This document shows positions 64,000-64,000 of a stretch of 64,000 nt of DNA, in pieces. Both the position numbers and the translations under genes were made by a program. The stretch is from contig JAODUO010000852.1 of the NCBI GenBank assembly GCA_025642075.2, positions 103,501-167,500 on the forward strand, read 5' to 3'. The notes beneath the pieces are model-generated. The model was not told where the DNA came from, did no database searches, and saw nothing but the letters and a program-made list of their open reading frames with translations. The DNA comes from Ridgeia piscesae. Lineage: Eukaryota > Annelida > Polychaeta > Sabellida > Siboglinidae. The stretch's first letter is position 1; each line of letters opens with the position of its first letter.

Positions 64000-64000
64000 C

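Overview
The window is animal nuclear DNA: AT-rich, with short GT-AG exons, long introns, abundant minisatellites and small inverted-repeat transposons. Five genes can be rebuilt exon by exon, with intron phases that agree throughout: NUP85 (-), NFU1 (+), LRPAP1 (-), CENPM (+) and COIL (-). CENPM and a recognisable COIL argue against a fly or nematode. A spiralian (for example a mollusc) or another non-ecdysozoan invertebrate fits best, but the species cannot be named from sequence alone.

Layout. 1-5455: intergenic DNA with a 51-bp minisatellite, then the NUP85 3' flank, which is mostly a 47-bp minisatellite. 5456-31363: NUP85, 22 coding exons (658 codons), its introns filled with five tandem arrays and several transposon relics. 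31566-37090: NFU1, 8 exons (273 codons), diverging from NUP85 across 202 bp. 39303-45351: LRPAP1, 7 exons (345 codons), ending in the ER-retrieval tetrapeptide HNEL. 45695-49454: CENPM, 6 exons (184 codons), diverging from LRPAP1 across 343 bp. 49549-63999: COIL, 7 exons (545 codons), tail-to-tail with CENPM and starting one base from the window end. The genes alternate strictly in strand, giving two compact divergent promoters and two convergent ends. They share no pathway (nuclear pore, mitochondrial Fe-S delivery, ER chaperone, kinetochore, Cajal body), so the clustering looks like housekeeping promoter sharing and not an operon.

The most unusual feature is a set of minisatellites that contain or begin at exon edges of NUP85. 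The 58-bp array repeats the exon 19 splice acceptor plus the first ~23 coding bases about 48 times. The 38/39-bp array repeats the exon 9 end with its splice donor. The 47-bp array repeats the C-terminal codons plus the stop. The 21-bp array starts inside the exon 7 donor. A 59-bp array of about 88 copies abuts a COIL acceptor and carries a block of 16 CACGTG units. The predicted CENP-M protein keeps an almost complete Walker A motif.
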